From: Dimargaris cristalligena
Lineage: Eukaryota; Kickxellomycota; Dimargaritomycetes; Dimargaritales; Dimargaritaceae
Assembly: GCA_027576995.1 (NCBI GenBank)
Contig: JANBQC010000010.1
Coordinates: 1 to 64,000 of the forward strand
Reading direction: 5' to 3'
DNA length: 64,000 bases
How positions within the stretch are numbered: the stretch's first letter is position 1; each line of letters begins with the position of its first letter. The translations under genes and the position numbers were made by a program. Positions 21,881 through 36,800 of this stretch are shown here, one piece after another. The notes beneath the pieces are model-generated. The model saw nothing but the letters and a program-made list of their open reading frames with translations. It ran no database searches and was not told the origin of the DNA.

Positions 21881-24800
21881 CCCACCGTTGCGCCATTTGT
21901 GCCAGTGGCCCACAAAGTAGCGGAGTTCGCCCGCTCCCACCCCACTCAGGCCGCCCAACTGTACCAGGGCAACGCCCAGTCCTTCGCCGAGCTCAACCAC
22001 TGGGCCAACGTGGTGGCCCATTGCCTCCGCACCCAACACAGCATTGGCCCGGAAGACCGGGTGGCCCTCTTCGTCGAAAAGTCCACAATAGTGGTGGTGG
22101 GCATGCTGGGTATCCTAAAGGCCGGGGCCGCTTTCATTCCTATCGATACCCAATTCCCAGCGGACCGGGTGGAGTATATTCTCCAAGACAGTGCGGCGCA
22201 GGTAGTGCTCACTACCCGCTTATCCGCACCGGCCTTGGATTCCCTCCATGCGGAGGGGTCTACTTTGGTGTTCATTGACGAGCTGCCCGATATTTCGCTA
22301 AGCTCAGAAACCGGCGAGCTCTACCCGGATCCTTCTGAAGAACCAGCCCCCGACCATTTGGCTTACATGATCTACACATCCGGCACCACGGGCCGCCCCA
22401 AGGGGGTTCTGGTTGAACACGCCGGGTTGGCTAGCGTGGTAACCGTGCCCGAGCGGCGCGACCACATCGAGCCGGGGGTCTGTGTTTTCCAGTCCTTCTC
22501 GATTGCGTTTGACGCATTCCTGTACGAGGCATTCGTCACCCTATGTAACGGAGGCACCCTGGTCCTCCCTGGCGAGGACCCGCTGGCCGACTTGGCTCAG
22601 GCCCATATTTTGACCGCTACCCCGTCTTTTTTGGCCATGGTGGACCCGGACCAATTCCCGCATCTTCGCCAGATTATCAGCGTGGGGGAAGCCTGTCCGC
22701 CTGGCCTCCGGGCCCGTTGGGTCGGTCGCTGCTTCATGGGCAACGGTTACGGGCCAACCGAAGCCACCGTCTTTACCCACTTCGATATTCTGGAGGAATC
22801 CAACCCCATCACCATTGGACGACCGGTTCGAGGCGTCACCTCTTACCTAGTAGACCACCAGCGCCAACTGGTTCCCCTGGGCGTGGTGGGGGAGCTGTTA
22901 ATCGGCGGGGTAGGTGTGGCACGGGGTTACAATAACCTGCCCGAACAAAGTGAGAGCAAATTTATCACCAACCCGTTTGGCCCCGGGCGGGTTTACTGCA
23001 CGGGCGATTTGGCACGCTGGCTACCCAACGGCCGCCTGGAATTCATTGGGCGAGTAGACCACCAGGTGAAACTTAACGGCTTCCGTATCGAGTTGGGCGA
23101 AATCGAAGCCCAGCTGGGTGGCTATCCGGGGGTTCAGCAGGCCGCGGTCATTGTGCAATCCGATCGCCTGGTCGGGTACTATAGCCCGGCCTCTATCGAG
23201 GTGGAGTCTATTAGAACCCACTTGAAAAAGACCCTACCCCGCTACATGGTGCCCACCTATCTGGTGCCCGTGGTGGTCTTTGCCCTAACCAGCAGTGCTA
23301 AGATTGATCGCCGCCGGTTACCGCCCGTACCCGAGCTCCAGGCTGCTGTCCCCGAAGAGGGCCCGGAGCCAGGTGCTAAGAGTAAATATAACCCCAAAAC
23401 ACCCGAGGAAGCCACCCTGCGCCAGGTGTGGGCCCAGGTCCTGCGCCGACCCATTCACCACATTAGCCCCACGGACCACTTCTTCCAGATTGGGGGTGAT
23501 TCTATTGTGGCTATTCTCGCCGTCGCGCAGTGTCGCCAGCATGGCTATAAACTCACTGTACCCCTTATCTTCGATCACCCAACTCTGGTGCGCATGGCCC
23601 GCCAGCTGGTGCCCCTGGCCTCGCTGGCTGAAATGGCTGTCGTAGCGTACCCCCAAGGGCCAGTGGAGGGGCCCATTGCCCTTACTCCTATCCAGCGCTG
23701 GTTCTTTAACTGGCCCGTTCAGCATCGGGACCATTTCAACCAGTCCTTTAACCTGTCCGTTCACCATGAGTTGGATCCCCAGCTCCTTTCCCATGCCCTG
23801 ACGCGGTTAGCCGAGCACCACGATATTCTCCGTTGTCGTTACCGTCAGGGGTCCGAGGGGTGGGAACAGTCGATTCCGCCATTGGCCGACGATCCGGACC
23901 AGTGGGTGCACTTCATCTCTGAGGACAATATCAATTCCGCCGGGGTAGTGACCTGCCTGCAGTCTCTCGCGACCGGCATCACCATCGATAACGGTCCCCT
24001 CTGGGCATTTGCCCTCCTGGCGCCATCCGAGCCGACGGACCATACCTGGGCGCATGTTACTGTGCACCACTTAGTGATTGACCTGGTGTCGTGGCGTATC
24101 CTAATTGAGGACCTTAATACGCTATTATCGGGCGGTAGTTTGCCGGAGAAGACCCTCTCTTTCCAACAATGGGCCTCCGCCCTTGGGGATCACGCTGGCC
24201 AGCTACGGGCCGATGAATGGCCTGAACAGCACTTCTCCCCCACCGACTACGTCCCATCCCCCCTTACGGGTGAACTTCATACCTCCGCCTACGAGCGCCG
24301 ATCCATTGCCTGCACCCTATCGACCCATGTCACTGGGCCTCTCACCGGTGCACTGACCCGTCAGTGGCGGGTTACCACGCGGGACATGGTGCTAGCTGCC
24401 TTTGCCCTGGCCTACTGCCAAGTCTTTCATGTTACCTCGCTCGCTCTCCATATGGAAGGCCATGGCCGTGAACCATGGTCCCCCGAGCTTGACATTACCC
24501 GGACGGTCGGTTGGTTCACCGCCGTCTACCCCTTGGTGATTGGGGCCGGCCCGGCTCCCAACTTGCCCGAGGTACTCGCAGCCACCAAGCGCGCTCTTCA
24601 GCGTATTCCCCAAAAGGGGTTTCCCTATAGCGTCCTGCAACACATGCCCCAGGTCGACCCTGAGGAAAAGAGGAATCTGGTGGCCAAAACCCCTGCCCAC
24701 GTCGATGTACTATTCAATTATTTCGGACGGTTCGATGGTCAGCAGAGTGACTCCACCTGGATCGATATTGACTGGGACGCCCAGCACGGTGAGCACGATT

Positions 24801-27800
24801 ACAAACCGGGCGAATTTATGACCCACAACTTAAACGCTATGTCGGTCGTCAGGAACGGTCAACTCCAGCTCATGGTTGACTACAACGGCCACTATTTCCC
24901 AGAGTCGGCTCTGGATGGTTTACTGACTGCATGGGAAAATCACTTGGAAACCCTGGTAGCCCTGTCCCACGATCCCACTCACGTCACTCCCACTTTGACT
25001 GGCCCCGATTTCCCCCTGTGGAACCCCGACGACGAGGAGTTGGCCTATACCCTAGAGGCCCTGGGCGAGCGGGGCCATTTGCCGTACGAGGTGACTGATA
25101 TATATCCAGCCACACCCGCCCAGGCTGAGATTCTAGTCGTTTCGCTTAAGGACCCCTCCACCTATCTGGTGCAGATTGGCTGCACGCTGGAAGGCTCCTT
25201 TGACGAAGCACTGTTCCGCGCTGCCTGGTCGGACATCAGCCAGCGCTACACTATCCTGCAGACAGTTTTCGTGGACTCGGCCAGTGCTCTGGGCCACGGC
25301 TTTGTACAGGTCCAGCTGAACAGGTCAACCACCGAATGGCTGCCTGCTATGGAGTGGTCTGCCGATGACTGGGCCCCAATGGAGGCCGACTACATTGTCA
25401 CGGATCGTGCCCGAGGTATGCGTGTGTTGACGGATCCACTGATTCGGATCCAGGTGGCTCAATTGGGGGCCGAGTCGCAGAGTACCCGGGTTATTTTTTC
25501 TATCCACCATTCCCTCTTTGATGGCTGGTCAATGTCCTTGGTTCTCCAAGAGTTGTTGGCTGTCTACCAACACGGTGTTGGGACTCGTACCAACCGGTCG
25601 GATTTCCAGGCCTACGTACAGTGCCTGGCCGGATTGGATACCAAGGCCATGGCCTCCTTCTGGCGTGCGTACATGGCGGACCTTCCCCCCTTGCGGCTGC
25701 CCACTCTCTTGGCACCCCAGCCCCCGGTGGACCAATTCCGCAAGTACGAGGCCCCGCTAAAGGTAGCTCACGCAGCCCTTGGCCAATTCGCCTCCCGCCA
25801 CGGTCTGACACCGGGTGCCCTATTGCGCGGGGCCTATGCCCTTGTGCTCTCCCAGCTTACCGGTGAACGTGACTTGATATTCGGGGCCACCATTGCCGGT
25901 CGTAACGTGGACTTGGACGGTATCACCACTTTGGTGGGACCGTGCCTCAATACCATTCCCGTTCGTATTCGCATTGACTCCGTGCCTTTGCTGGACTGGT
26001 TGCATAATATCCACGACGACCAACGGCGCACTCTGCCCCACGAGTTGGCCAATCTGATTGATATTGCCAAATGGGCCGGGATAACCGACGGCTCTCCTCT
26101 TTTCCGCACTATGTTGGTATTCGAAAACTACCCCCAGCCCAATGCGGACCCGGCCAGTCCGCTGCGAATCGTGGATAAAGTGGCCTATGAGGTGACTGAG
26201 TTCCCCATTTCCGCCATGGTCAGTGATGATGGGGATCAGTTCCGCTGCACGGTCTACTTCCACGGCACTCACTACAGCCTGGATGATGCGGCCTGGTTGG
26301 CGGACCTATTAAGCGGTGTGTTAAATCAATTTGTTCAGTCGACTTCCACGACCGTGGTGTCCGACGTGTCCCTTCTATTCCCTTTTGAAGCCACTGCCAA
26401 GTCTCCTTTGGAATCTGGTTCCAGTACGGAAGGCGATCTCACCCCACCCGTGCCCAGTTCTGCCAAGTCGGTCGAACTACCAGTAGGCTGGTGGATCAGT
26501 AGCCCTCTCAATGACCCTACTGAGGTTAATGAAACCAATCAGCGTTGGGCCATCCACCACCAGACCTGGATTCACTTGGCACAGATTGATCAAGTGGCTC
26601 TATCCGGAGGAGCGTCGGCGGCCACCACCGTCAATACTAAGAAATCGGGAGAACTGGTAACTTTTGTGCGCACCTCGGACCTGGAAAAGTGCCGCGGTGA
26701 ATTACTGAGCCAACTCACCCAGGCTTACCGTCCCGAACACGTTATTCTCTTGGACGATTTTGAGTCCTGGGCTCCTTGGGTGGTTGCTTCAACTACCGAA
26801 CGGGTCGGTAGTGATGTTCTGGGGGTGGTGGCCGAGGCTTACGTCCAGCTTCAATCCAAGGCCGACATCTTCCAGTCCGAAACGGAGCGCTGGCTAGCCT
26901 TGTGTTGGATGGTCAGTGGAGGAATGTCCACAGCCACGCGGAGCCCACCGCATCGTTCCAGCGACTACTTTACCCAGGGTGGCCAGGCCTTTAATCTTCT
27001 GGGGATTCGGTACGCCCTGGCTCGCCAGTTCGGCGTTTACCCCCCTTTGGTAGCTCTCTACCAGCACCGTATATTGGCCGACCTCGCCAACTACGTGGAT
27101 GACCTAGTCCCTACCAATGAAGCTGAGGTTCCGCTGCCGCTATCTGATGATTTTTCGGGTCCAGAGGGACCTCTATCGGTGGCTCAGCGCCACATCTGGC
27201 TCCAGAATGAACTGAGCCAACCCGTAGCCCAGTCGGTACAAGAATACCAAATTCCCTTGGACCAAATACCGGCCCTTGCGGACGTTGAAGCGATTGTAAG
27301 CAACTGGGTGGCCTGTCACCCTGCTCTGCGCACCACGTTCCACTGGTCCGGATCGGGGGTACTTCAGCGAGTGCACTCAAGTGGACCGGCCCACATAGAG
27401 CCCACGGCTGCTGTGTCACCCGACTCGGAAGACATTGGGGAATTGCCCAATACGCCGGCCCCTCTCAATCCCAGGCAGCTACCCCTATTCTCGGTCCAGC
27501 TTCAGCAGAAATCGGATACCGCCGGCTGCGTACTAATTCGAATCCACGAATTGGTTGGGGATAACCGTGAGCGCCACCAGCTTATTACCCATCTGCGCCA
27601 GATGTTGGTTACCAAAACTGAACCGGAGCAACTCGATGGGCCAGATACTCTTTTCGGTGAAAAGACGTACTTGGAACGGTCCCATGCCGAATACCAGTTC
27701 CTGAACTCGGTGGAGGGAACCGCCATGGTCGATGAATGGCGCATTTATCTGGCCGAGGCCCCTCGCCAGCTTGATCTCCCGGCAGACCACCCTCGAACTA

Positions 27801-30800
27801 CTCTGGCACCATTCCCTGCCGGGCGATTAGTTCAGGACTTGTCCAAGGAATACTCGGATGCCCTACAGACCTGGCGGAAACGGAAAGATGATGTCCCCCT
27901 TATAGACCTAGCCCTGGCCAGTGTGGCGGGCTACTTGGCCCGTTTGACCGGTAAATCCGACTTGCTGGTGGGACTCGCCCCTAGCCCGGACACCAAGTAC
28001 CAACTGTTACCACTCCGGATCACAAGTGACCATTCCAAAGACTTCGGTCATTGGGTCGGCCAGGCACACAGCCAGCGTGAATGGGCTACATCGCATGGTC
28101 AGATTCCGTTTGACTGCCTGTTTGAGCGCCTAGGTGAACATCCTGATCTGTATACTCCCCCACTGGTTCAAGTAACGGTTGGCTGTACCACCGATTCCAA
28201 CCCCACGACATGGTCCACTGACAGGCCCTTATCGATGATAACCCGGGATCTGGCCCGGCCTCACGCGAGGGCCACAACCCGGGTTGACCTGGCTTTCGGA
28301 TTCCACGAGAAGGCGGATGGTACGCTAGCGGTCTCCCTCGGTTACAACGGTGCCCTTTTTGAGACCACAACTGTTGATCGACTAATCAAGAATCTCGTCC
28401 ATTTTAGTTTGGCCGCGCTGGCTCCCCCCCCTGTTCCGCTATCCCAGCTTCCTCTCCTAGAGTCTGGTGAACGAGACCTCGTTCTCAGCAACTTTAGTGT
28501 GAATCCATCGGCCGAGGTTATTCCGCATGACGCCCAGCGGGGTCTGGTACACCTGATCATGTCGCATATTGATGACTACCCTGCCAATGTGGCGCTGGAG
28601 ACTAAGGGCGAGTTGGTGTACTACAGCGAGCTGGCAGGCTTAACAGAGCAATTGGCCCGGGGACTGTACGCGAGTGGGGTGCGGGCCGGCGATCGAGTAG
28701 GCGTATTTGTTACGCGGCACCACCGCATCGTGCTTCTTACTCTGGCTATCTGGTCCCTGGGGGCGGTTTACGTACCCATCGATGCCCAGCTACCCCGGCA
28801 ACGGCAGGAGTACATGTTTTCCACCACTACCTGCCGGTTGGTGGTAAATGCGACTGATTCAACTGAATTCCCAACCGCAGTCTCCTACAGAGACCTTTAC
28901 CACTCTGGCGAAGAGGATATTCCCCCTAGCCCCTATCCCGTGGCTGACGATGCCCCCGCCTACATTATCTTTACATCTGGCACCACCGGGTTGCCAAAGG
29001 GTGTGGAAGTACCGCACGGTGGGCTGTGTAATCTGATGATGCTGGTGGATGGTAACCTCTGCGATCGCCCCGATACCCGGGTCCTGCAAACCATGGCGCC
29101 GGGCTTCGACGGATTCCTCCATGTAACCTTTATGACCCTGTGCCATGGGGGTACTCTGGTGGTGGCCGGCGCTGACCTTTTGACCGATTTGGAGGGAGTG
29201 GATGCGGCTGTTCTCACTCCTTCGATCCTGTCCACCCTGGAGCCCGATCTCTATCCCAGACTGCGGGCCCTGGCTACTGCTGGTGAGCCACTGAGCCGTC
29301 ACTTGGCGGACATATGGGCACCCCGCCTGCCGTTATACAACTACTATGGCCCCACCGAGGCCACCATCTGCAGCCATCTCACGTGTGTCCCCGTCACTGG
29401 CCCTATTACCATTGGCCGGCCGATTGCCAATACTTCGTGCTATATTCTAGACGACCACCTGCAGCTAGTCCCTATTGGAGCCACGGGTGAGATTTTCCTC
29501 GGAGGTCCCAACCTCGCACTCGGCTATTTGGGACGACCGGATCTGACGGAGGCCCGCTTTATCCCCAATCCGTTTGGGCTTGGCCGCCTGTACCGATCGG
29601 GTGACTTGGGGCGCTGGACCTCCTCTGGGGAAGTGGAGTGCCTCGGACGTCGCGACGAACAGGTAAAATTGAGAGGCTACCGCATTGAATTGGCCGAGAT
29701 TCAGGCCGCCTTACTCCGGGACCCCCGATTGACCGATGCCGTTGTCCTAGTCCACCGCCAACAGATTGTGGTCTTTGTGCTGGCCAATGAGACCCCTCAT
29801 CCGTCTACCGAAACCATCCAGGCCGATTTGGTTGAATTCCTGCCTCACTATATGGTGCCCTCTGCTATACTCTGGGTGGATGAAATCCCCCGGACCATTA
29901 ACGGAAAAACCGACGACCGTCAACTTCGCGACCAGTTTGATGTCTCGCACCACCTTCATAAGACTCCACTCGCCCTTTCAAATAATCAACTTTCGGCCCG
30001 ATCCCCCCAGGAGGAGGCGCTGGTATCCGCGATTGCGCAGGTTTTGGCTCTCGAGAGATCCGCCGTTATTCCTGCCGCCACCTTTTTCAGACTGGGTGGT
30101 GACTCGATTTCGGCCATCAAGCTGTCGTCTAAATGTCGACAAGGCGGCTGGCAACTTGCTGTGCCCGCAATTCTAAGTGGGCAGTCCCTTGATCGACTGG
30201 CGGCCCAGATGACCCCCATTACCTACCCCAAGGAAGATGCCGCGGCAGCCATTGGAAAGGTCCCCGCCGGTACCTGCTTCCCACTGACCCCCATCCAGAC
30301 TTGGTTTTTCAACCGGAACTTCCGAAACGTCAACCATTTTAACCAGACATTTGTGTTTGAACTACTGAAGGACTTGAGTGGTCCCAAACTTGCATCCGCT
30401 TTGCATCGGGTAATCAACCAACACGAGATGCTCCGGGCCCAATTTATCAATGAAGGCGACCTGGGTTGGAGTCAACAGTACCTTGCCCCCGAGCAGGTGC
30501 CAGCCTTGGTTGTTTCAGAGGGACAGGGCCCCCTCAGCGATCTAGCCTCATTTGTGGTGATGGTTCAGCAGTCGATTGACATTTACACCGGCGCTCTGGT
30601 CGGTGCCGGACTCTACAGCATCTTGAGCGACTCGGACCAGCCACCGACCGTTTTACTGATACTCACCATCCACCATTTGGTCATCGACTTGGTATCCTGG
30701 TCCGTTGTTATGGATGACCTTGTCCAGGGTTTGGGCGACAGCCCTATTGACTCCCCCACCTGCTCCTTCCCCGACTGGGCCCTGGCCTGGCAGCAGTGGA

Positions 30801-33800
30801 GCACCGAGCAGTCGGATGTTGACCACAGTTGGCCCGATAGCACCCTTTCCGAGTGCCCGTTTATCCAACTGGATCAGCTAGAGCAGAATACCGAGGGTCA
30901 GAGTGAGATGCACCAGTTCACCGTACCTACCGAGTTGAGCCGGATCCTGCTTCAGCCGGCAGCCGATACCCCCACCGATTTGCGCACGCTCGACTTTATC
31001 GTGGCTGCCTTGAGCCAGGCTCTCCAACGCTGGGCCGGCCCCAATACCTTCATCATCGATATGGAGTCCCACGGTCGCCGGCCGTGGCGGACCGATTTGG
31101 ATCTGGCCCGGACGGTGGGATGGTTCACTACCGTTCTTCCCTTGGTATGCGAGAAAATCCCCGACCAGTTCCCGGGGCATTATCTGCGCCAGGCTAAGAA
31201 TGGTCTGCGTAAGGTGTCGGACCACGAGCTGGAAACTGCCTGGCAGTACCATCGTCACCGCGCCATCTCCCAGGGCCAGTACACGCCCGGATTGATCGCC
31301 CTCAACTTTTTGGGCCAAACGATTGACCAGGGAACGCTGACCGCCCAAGGTCAAGCCCCCTGGCGACCTCGGCATGACTTTCTGTCCCACGTGGCTGAAC
31401 TCGGGGCCGACGAACGACGGGCCCATATCATCGACGTGGCGGTATTAGTGGACGAAGGGCGCCTCAAAGTGGACTTGCAGTACTGTCCCCCGGTCCTGCT
31501 CACCGAGTCCGCGCGTACCCTAGCTACGGCGTTTGAGCAGTCCCTGTCCGATTTAGCCCATTTCCATCTGGACCACCCCAGTGTACCGTACTGGACTCCC
31601 GCCCAATTCCCCTTGGTGAAGGCCCCGCTAATTGATTGGCCGGTACTGGAGGCCAAATTGGAAGAGCGATGGGGAGCGATTGTCGGTGACGTGGCTGATA
31701 TTTACCCATGCACCCCCCTTCAGGCCGGGCTACTCGCGGTTACGGCCCGCCTCCCATCGGAGTACACTATTCAGCTTGGGTGTACCATCGAGGGGGTTCC
31801 GAGTGCAGAAGCGATTCAGAAGGCCTTTGAGCTGGTGGCAGCTCGCCACCCTATACTGCGGACCCGATTCCTGCTTGACGGGTTTGGCAATTACACCGAA
31901 CCCATCCAGGTTGTGGCCCACCACCCCCACTTTCCCTATAAGTTAGCCGATTCCTGGTTGGACCTCAACGTTCAGGACGAGGCTGATTTTGTGGCCCAGG
32001 ACCGGGCCCAGGGATTCAACCTGGACCAGCCCCTGCTTCGACTGTGCGTGGTCCGCTTGCACTCCCGGGCCTTCCGGTGTGTTGTGTCGAGTCACCACGC
32101 CATCTTGGACGGTTGGTCGAACGGCATGCTCCTAGCCGAGCTTAAGCTGGGACTGGCCGGAACGGCGGTCCCACTGGAGCCCACCGTGTCCTACCGGTCG
32201 TTTGTGCAGTATATTAGCGAACAGGACCCCGACCATAACGCTCGCTTCTGGCGGTCGTACTTGGGCATGGATCCCGTTTCCACCACACTACGTTTGCCCA
32301 GGCACCAGCCACCCACGCCCACGAACAATGCCGAGCACATTATCACGCTTACCGATCAGCTCCCCAAGCTAAACCAGCAGGCTAAACAATTCGGGGTGAC
32401 GGTGTCCTCTGTGCTACGGGCGGCCTGGGCCCTACTACTGCATCAATACACTGGCCAGAATGACGTTATTTTTGGAACAACCGTGTCGGGTCGGTCGATC
32501 CCGGTTGACCACATTGAAAATATGATGGGCTTCTGCATCAATACCATCCCGTTCCGCTGCTCCCTCTCGCAGACGGCATCATTGCCACAGTTGCTACGTT
32601 CCGTCGGCGATCTCTCGGCCCAGTTGAGCGAGCAAGAGCACTGTAGTCTGACTGATATCCAAAAGTGGGTGAGTAGCGCGGGTACCAAAGTAGACCTCTT
32701 TAATACCATCATCGTTTACGAAAACTACCCCCACTCCGACCTCAACCAACCGGACGACCTTATCCAGATTCGGGACCAGGTCGCGTATGAGTACACCGAA
32801 TACCCGCTGTCGGCCTGTTTCTTTAACGAAGACACGGAACTCCAAGTTCGCTTGACCTGGAAGACTGACGACGTTGATGAAGACTACGTGCGTTTACTCG
32901 GGGCCAACCTCGTCCGGGTCTTCAAATACCTTTATGAGGCATTGGGTGACTCGCCCCCGAGTCTGGCCCTTGGTCACATTGACTTACTAGACCCTTCCCA
33001 AGCCGACCAGCTCGACCGCTTCGGCTACCCCATCGCTGACCATGTCCGTCCTGTACCGGTTACGAATCTTATCCAGGGCTGGGTCAATGAAACCCCGGAC
33101 ACTATGGCGCTAGAGTGCATCGGCCACCCTCCCATCACCTATGCTCAACTTGGGGTCCAGGTCAGTAATCTGATTACCCGTCTGGTTGAAACTGAGCCGA
33201 GCAGACAAGCCGTTGTGGCAATTCTGGTCGAACGAGTCCCTGCCGCCATACTGGCCATGTTAGCAGTGCTAGGCGCGGGGTTCTCATACGTATGCATTGA
33301 CCCCTCCAACCCTCTCGAGCGTCTCCAGTACGTGCTACAGGACTGCGCCTGCCAGATTGTCCTGGCTCTCGGCCCTACTACTTCCGATTTACAAGTAGCC
33401 ATAACTGAAGGGGGCCGGGCGTTGATTGATGTGACCCAAGTCCTGCTCACGGATACAGTCGATTCGGAAGCTACTCGGACACCATGGACCACACCCGCCC
33501 TGAGCGATTTGGCCTATGTGGTGTATACCTCCGGCAGTACGGGTCAGCCCAAGGGCGTTCAAATTGAGCACCGTGGCTTGACCAACCTGGTACAGTGCGC
33601 GCCCCATAACCTGGGCGTCAAGTCGGGTGAACGGGTCCTCCAGACCCTCTCTCTGGCCTTTGACGGTTGCGTCAATGATATCTACTCTTGTCTGTGCAAC
33701 GGCGGTACCCTGGTGCTCAATCCCCATGTATTAGCGCCTTTTGATAACATCGATGTAGGGGCGGTGACCCCCTCGATCCTGGCTGCTTGGGATCCTGCTA

Positions 33801-36800
33801 CGGTGGGGACCATTCGTCGCATCGTGGCTGCGGCCGAACCCTTGAAGCCCAGTCTGGTCCAGCAGTGGGCATCCAAGTGCACCCTGTTCAACGCATACGG
33901 CCCTTCCGAATGCACGGTGGCCACTCACATTGGCCCCGTCCACACTGACCGCCCAATCACGATTGGGACCCCGATTGCCAACTCAAAGTGCTACGTTTTG
34001 GACCCCCAAAGCCGCCGGGTTCCCATTGGCGCAACTGGTGAGCTGCATGTAGGCGGAGTGGGGGTTGCCCGTGGGTACCTCAACCGCCCCGATTTGACCG
34101 AGGCCGCTTTTCTGGCCAACCCCTTTGTTCCCGACGACCGGATGTATCGGACCGGGGATTTGGTGCGTTGGCTGGCCGACGGGACTCTGGAATACGTGGC
34201 GCGAACCGGCGACTTCCTGAAGATCCGCGGTTTCCGAATCGAACTAGCTGAAATTGAGCTAGCCCTGCTGGCCCATCCCGAAGTTGTGGCGGGGTCCGTA
34301 ATCGTCTCCGGTGACCGCATCTACGGGTTTGTCGCCCCGCAAACCGTGGATGTGGATGTCGTGCGGGCCACCGCCAGTCGCCGCCTGCCCCACTACATGT
34401 ACCCTTCCCGGATTTTCGCGTTGAACAGTCTGCCCATGACCACCAATAATAAGGTCGACAAACAGGCCCTAAAGTCCCACCTGGCTATTGCTTTGAGCGA
34501 GTCGACGGAGCGGGAGGTGACTGCCCCCCAGTCCGAGCTACAGGGTAAGATCCGGGATGCTTTGGCCCAGACTCTGTTCCAGGAGCCCACTGCCATTGGA
34601 ATCCATGACTCGTTCTTCCAATTGGGCGGTGATTCAATTTCGGCCATTCGATACTCGGCCCTTCTGCGTGACGCGGGGATCGTAGCGACCGTGGCCCAGA
34701 TCTTCGACCACCCCACCGTTTACAGTATATCCGACGTGGTCCAGGTCCAGGACACCGAGCGACCTGCTATTACGCAAGAGCCAGTGTCGGGCTCGTTCCC
34801 TCTCGCGCCCGTCCAGAGCTGGTACTTTGATCTGAACTTACAAGCGGTTCAGCGGTTCAACCAGTCCTTTATGCTGGCTATCCGGGACCCCATCCCGAGC
34901 GATACTATTAAGGAGGCCGTGGCTACCCTGATTACCCATCACGATGTGCTCCGGGCCCGCTACCGCTGCAATGAAACGCGCTGGGAGCAGGCCATTGACC
35001 CCTACTCAGACTCGCCTGACACTCCCTACTTCCACTTTGACGTAGTCGAAGACGAATTGACTGAAGCGGAGGTTCGCGATCGCTGCTGTGCCCTGACCGC
35101 TCAATTCGACCTTCAGGGCGGGCCCCTGGCGGCGGCGGGAGTGTACCGAACAACTGACCACCCCCAGCTCCTCTTCCTGAGTGCCCACCATTTGACTGTC
35201 GACCTGGTGTCCTGGCGTATCCTTTTCGAGGACTTGGCGGCTCTGCTCCAGCCCTCTCCAAAGCCTCTACCGCCCAAGACGGTATCCTACGCTGACTGGA
35301 CGCGTCACTTAGTCGAACACGCGCACCTTGTCCCCCCTTCACCAGGGATCAGTAGTGACCCCTTGTACTGTGACGTTCCCAGTCCCTTGACCACCAATAC
35401 TATCGACAGTCGACATACCACTACCCATTTCCTAAGCGGCCCGGCTACGCAGTCCCTATTCCAGACTGGCCGGGATCAGAATGTTCTGCGGGCCCAACCC
35501 CAGGAAATTCTACTGGCGGCTTTCGCGGCGGCCTACTTTACGGTGGCTCCACCCGACAGTCTAACGGTGGATCTGGAAAACCATGGACGACACCCGTTTG
35601 ATTCCCTTGATATTTCACGAACCGTAGGTTGGTTTACAGCCATTTACCCAGTACCCTTCCGCCGCGCTAATGGTCCAGATTCCGATAACCACACGGCCCT
35701 GCTCGGCACGGCTTTGCGGGCCAGTAAGAACGGCATCCGTACCACCGGGCACCACGGCCTCGCGCCAGGCTTGCGTAAATATTTAGTTGATCCCGGTACC
35801 GACTCGACTCCTGGACGGGTGTCCTTTAACTACTTGGGGCGTTTTGATCAGTTGGATAGCGGGAAAGGACCCTTCATTTCCCGTCCCGAGTTGGTACCAC
35901 CGGAGTGTGATTTGAACGGCCAAGAAATCTGGCCCTACCTCATGGAGGCCTCCTGTCGGCATGTGGACGACCAGCTTGAATTGGCCCTCGTAACCAGTCC
36001 CCACTTCCATTCCCCCGAATTCGTGCAGCGTCTACTGGAGTCTTGGTCGAGTCACCTGGTCACTTATACGTCGGCCGAGGCTGCGACCCTGCTCCACCAT
36101 GCCCTGACTCCCACCGACTTCCCCTTACTGGGATGTACCCCTGAATCCTTGGCCGGACTGCTGAGCGAAATTGAAGCGGCCCGGGATATCAGTCCAGCCG
36201 AGATTGCTGATCTGATGCCAACTTCCCACCTCCAGGAGGGCCTAACCATTAGTACTCTACGGGACCCATCCGCGTACGTCATCCAAATTCGGTTCGACAT
36301 TGAGGGCTCCCCGGATGTGACCCGCTACCAAGCGGCATGGGCCAGTTTGGGCCAGCGGTACCAAGTCCTTCGGACCCGGCTACATACTTCCGACCATCTA
36401 CCCGGAAAATCGGTGGTCCAGGTGATTACCCGACAGTTCACCGCCCCGTGGACCATTGAGGAGTGGTCCACTATCGACCCCAACAGTGAAGAGGCTCAGG
36501 TGCAGGAGTCCGCCTACTTATCTGCTGATCGCCAGCGGGGATTCACCTTGGACGGGCCCTTGATCCGGTTTGCCCTGTTCCATATGGGCTCCGAGCGGGC
36601 CCGTTGTATTATGACGGTCCACCACTCGCTGCTCGACGGCTGGTCCAACAGTATCATCCTCAGTGAATCGCTGGCCCTGTACCACGGCGTTGACCTTCCC
36701 CCGCCCGTTCAGTATAGTGCGTTTATCCAGTACCTGGAGGGACAAGACGTGGAGGCCTGCCAACGCTTCTGGCAGGAGTATCTGGACCAGGTCAAACCCA

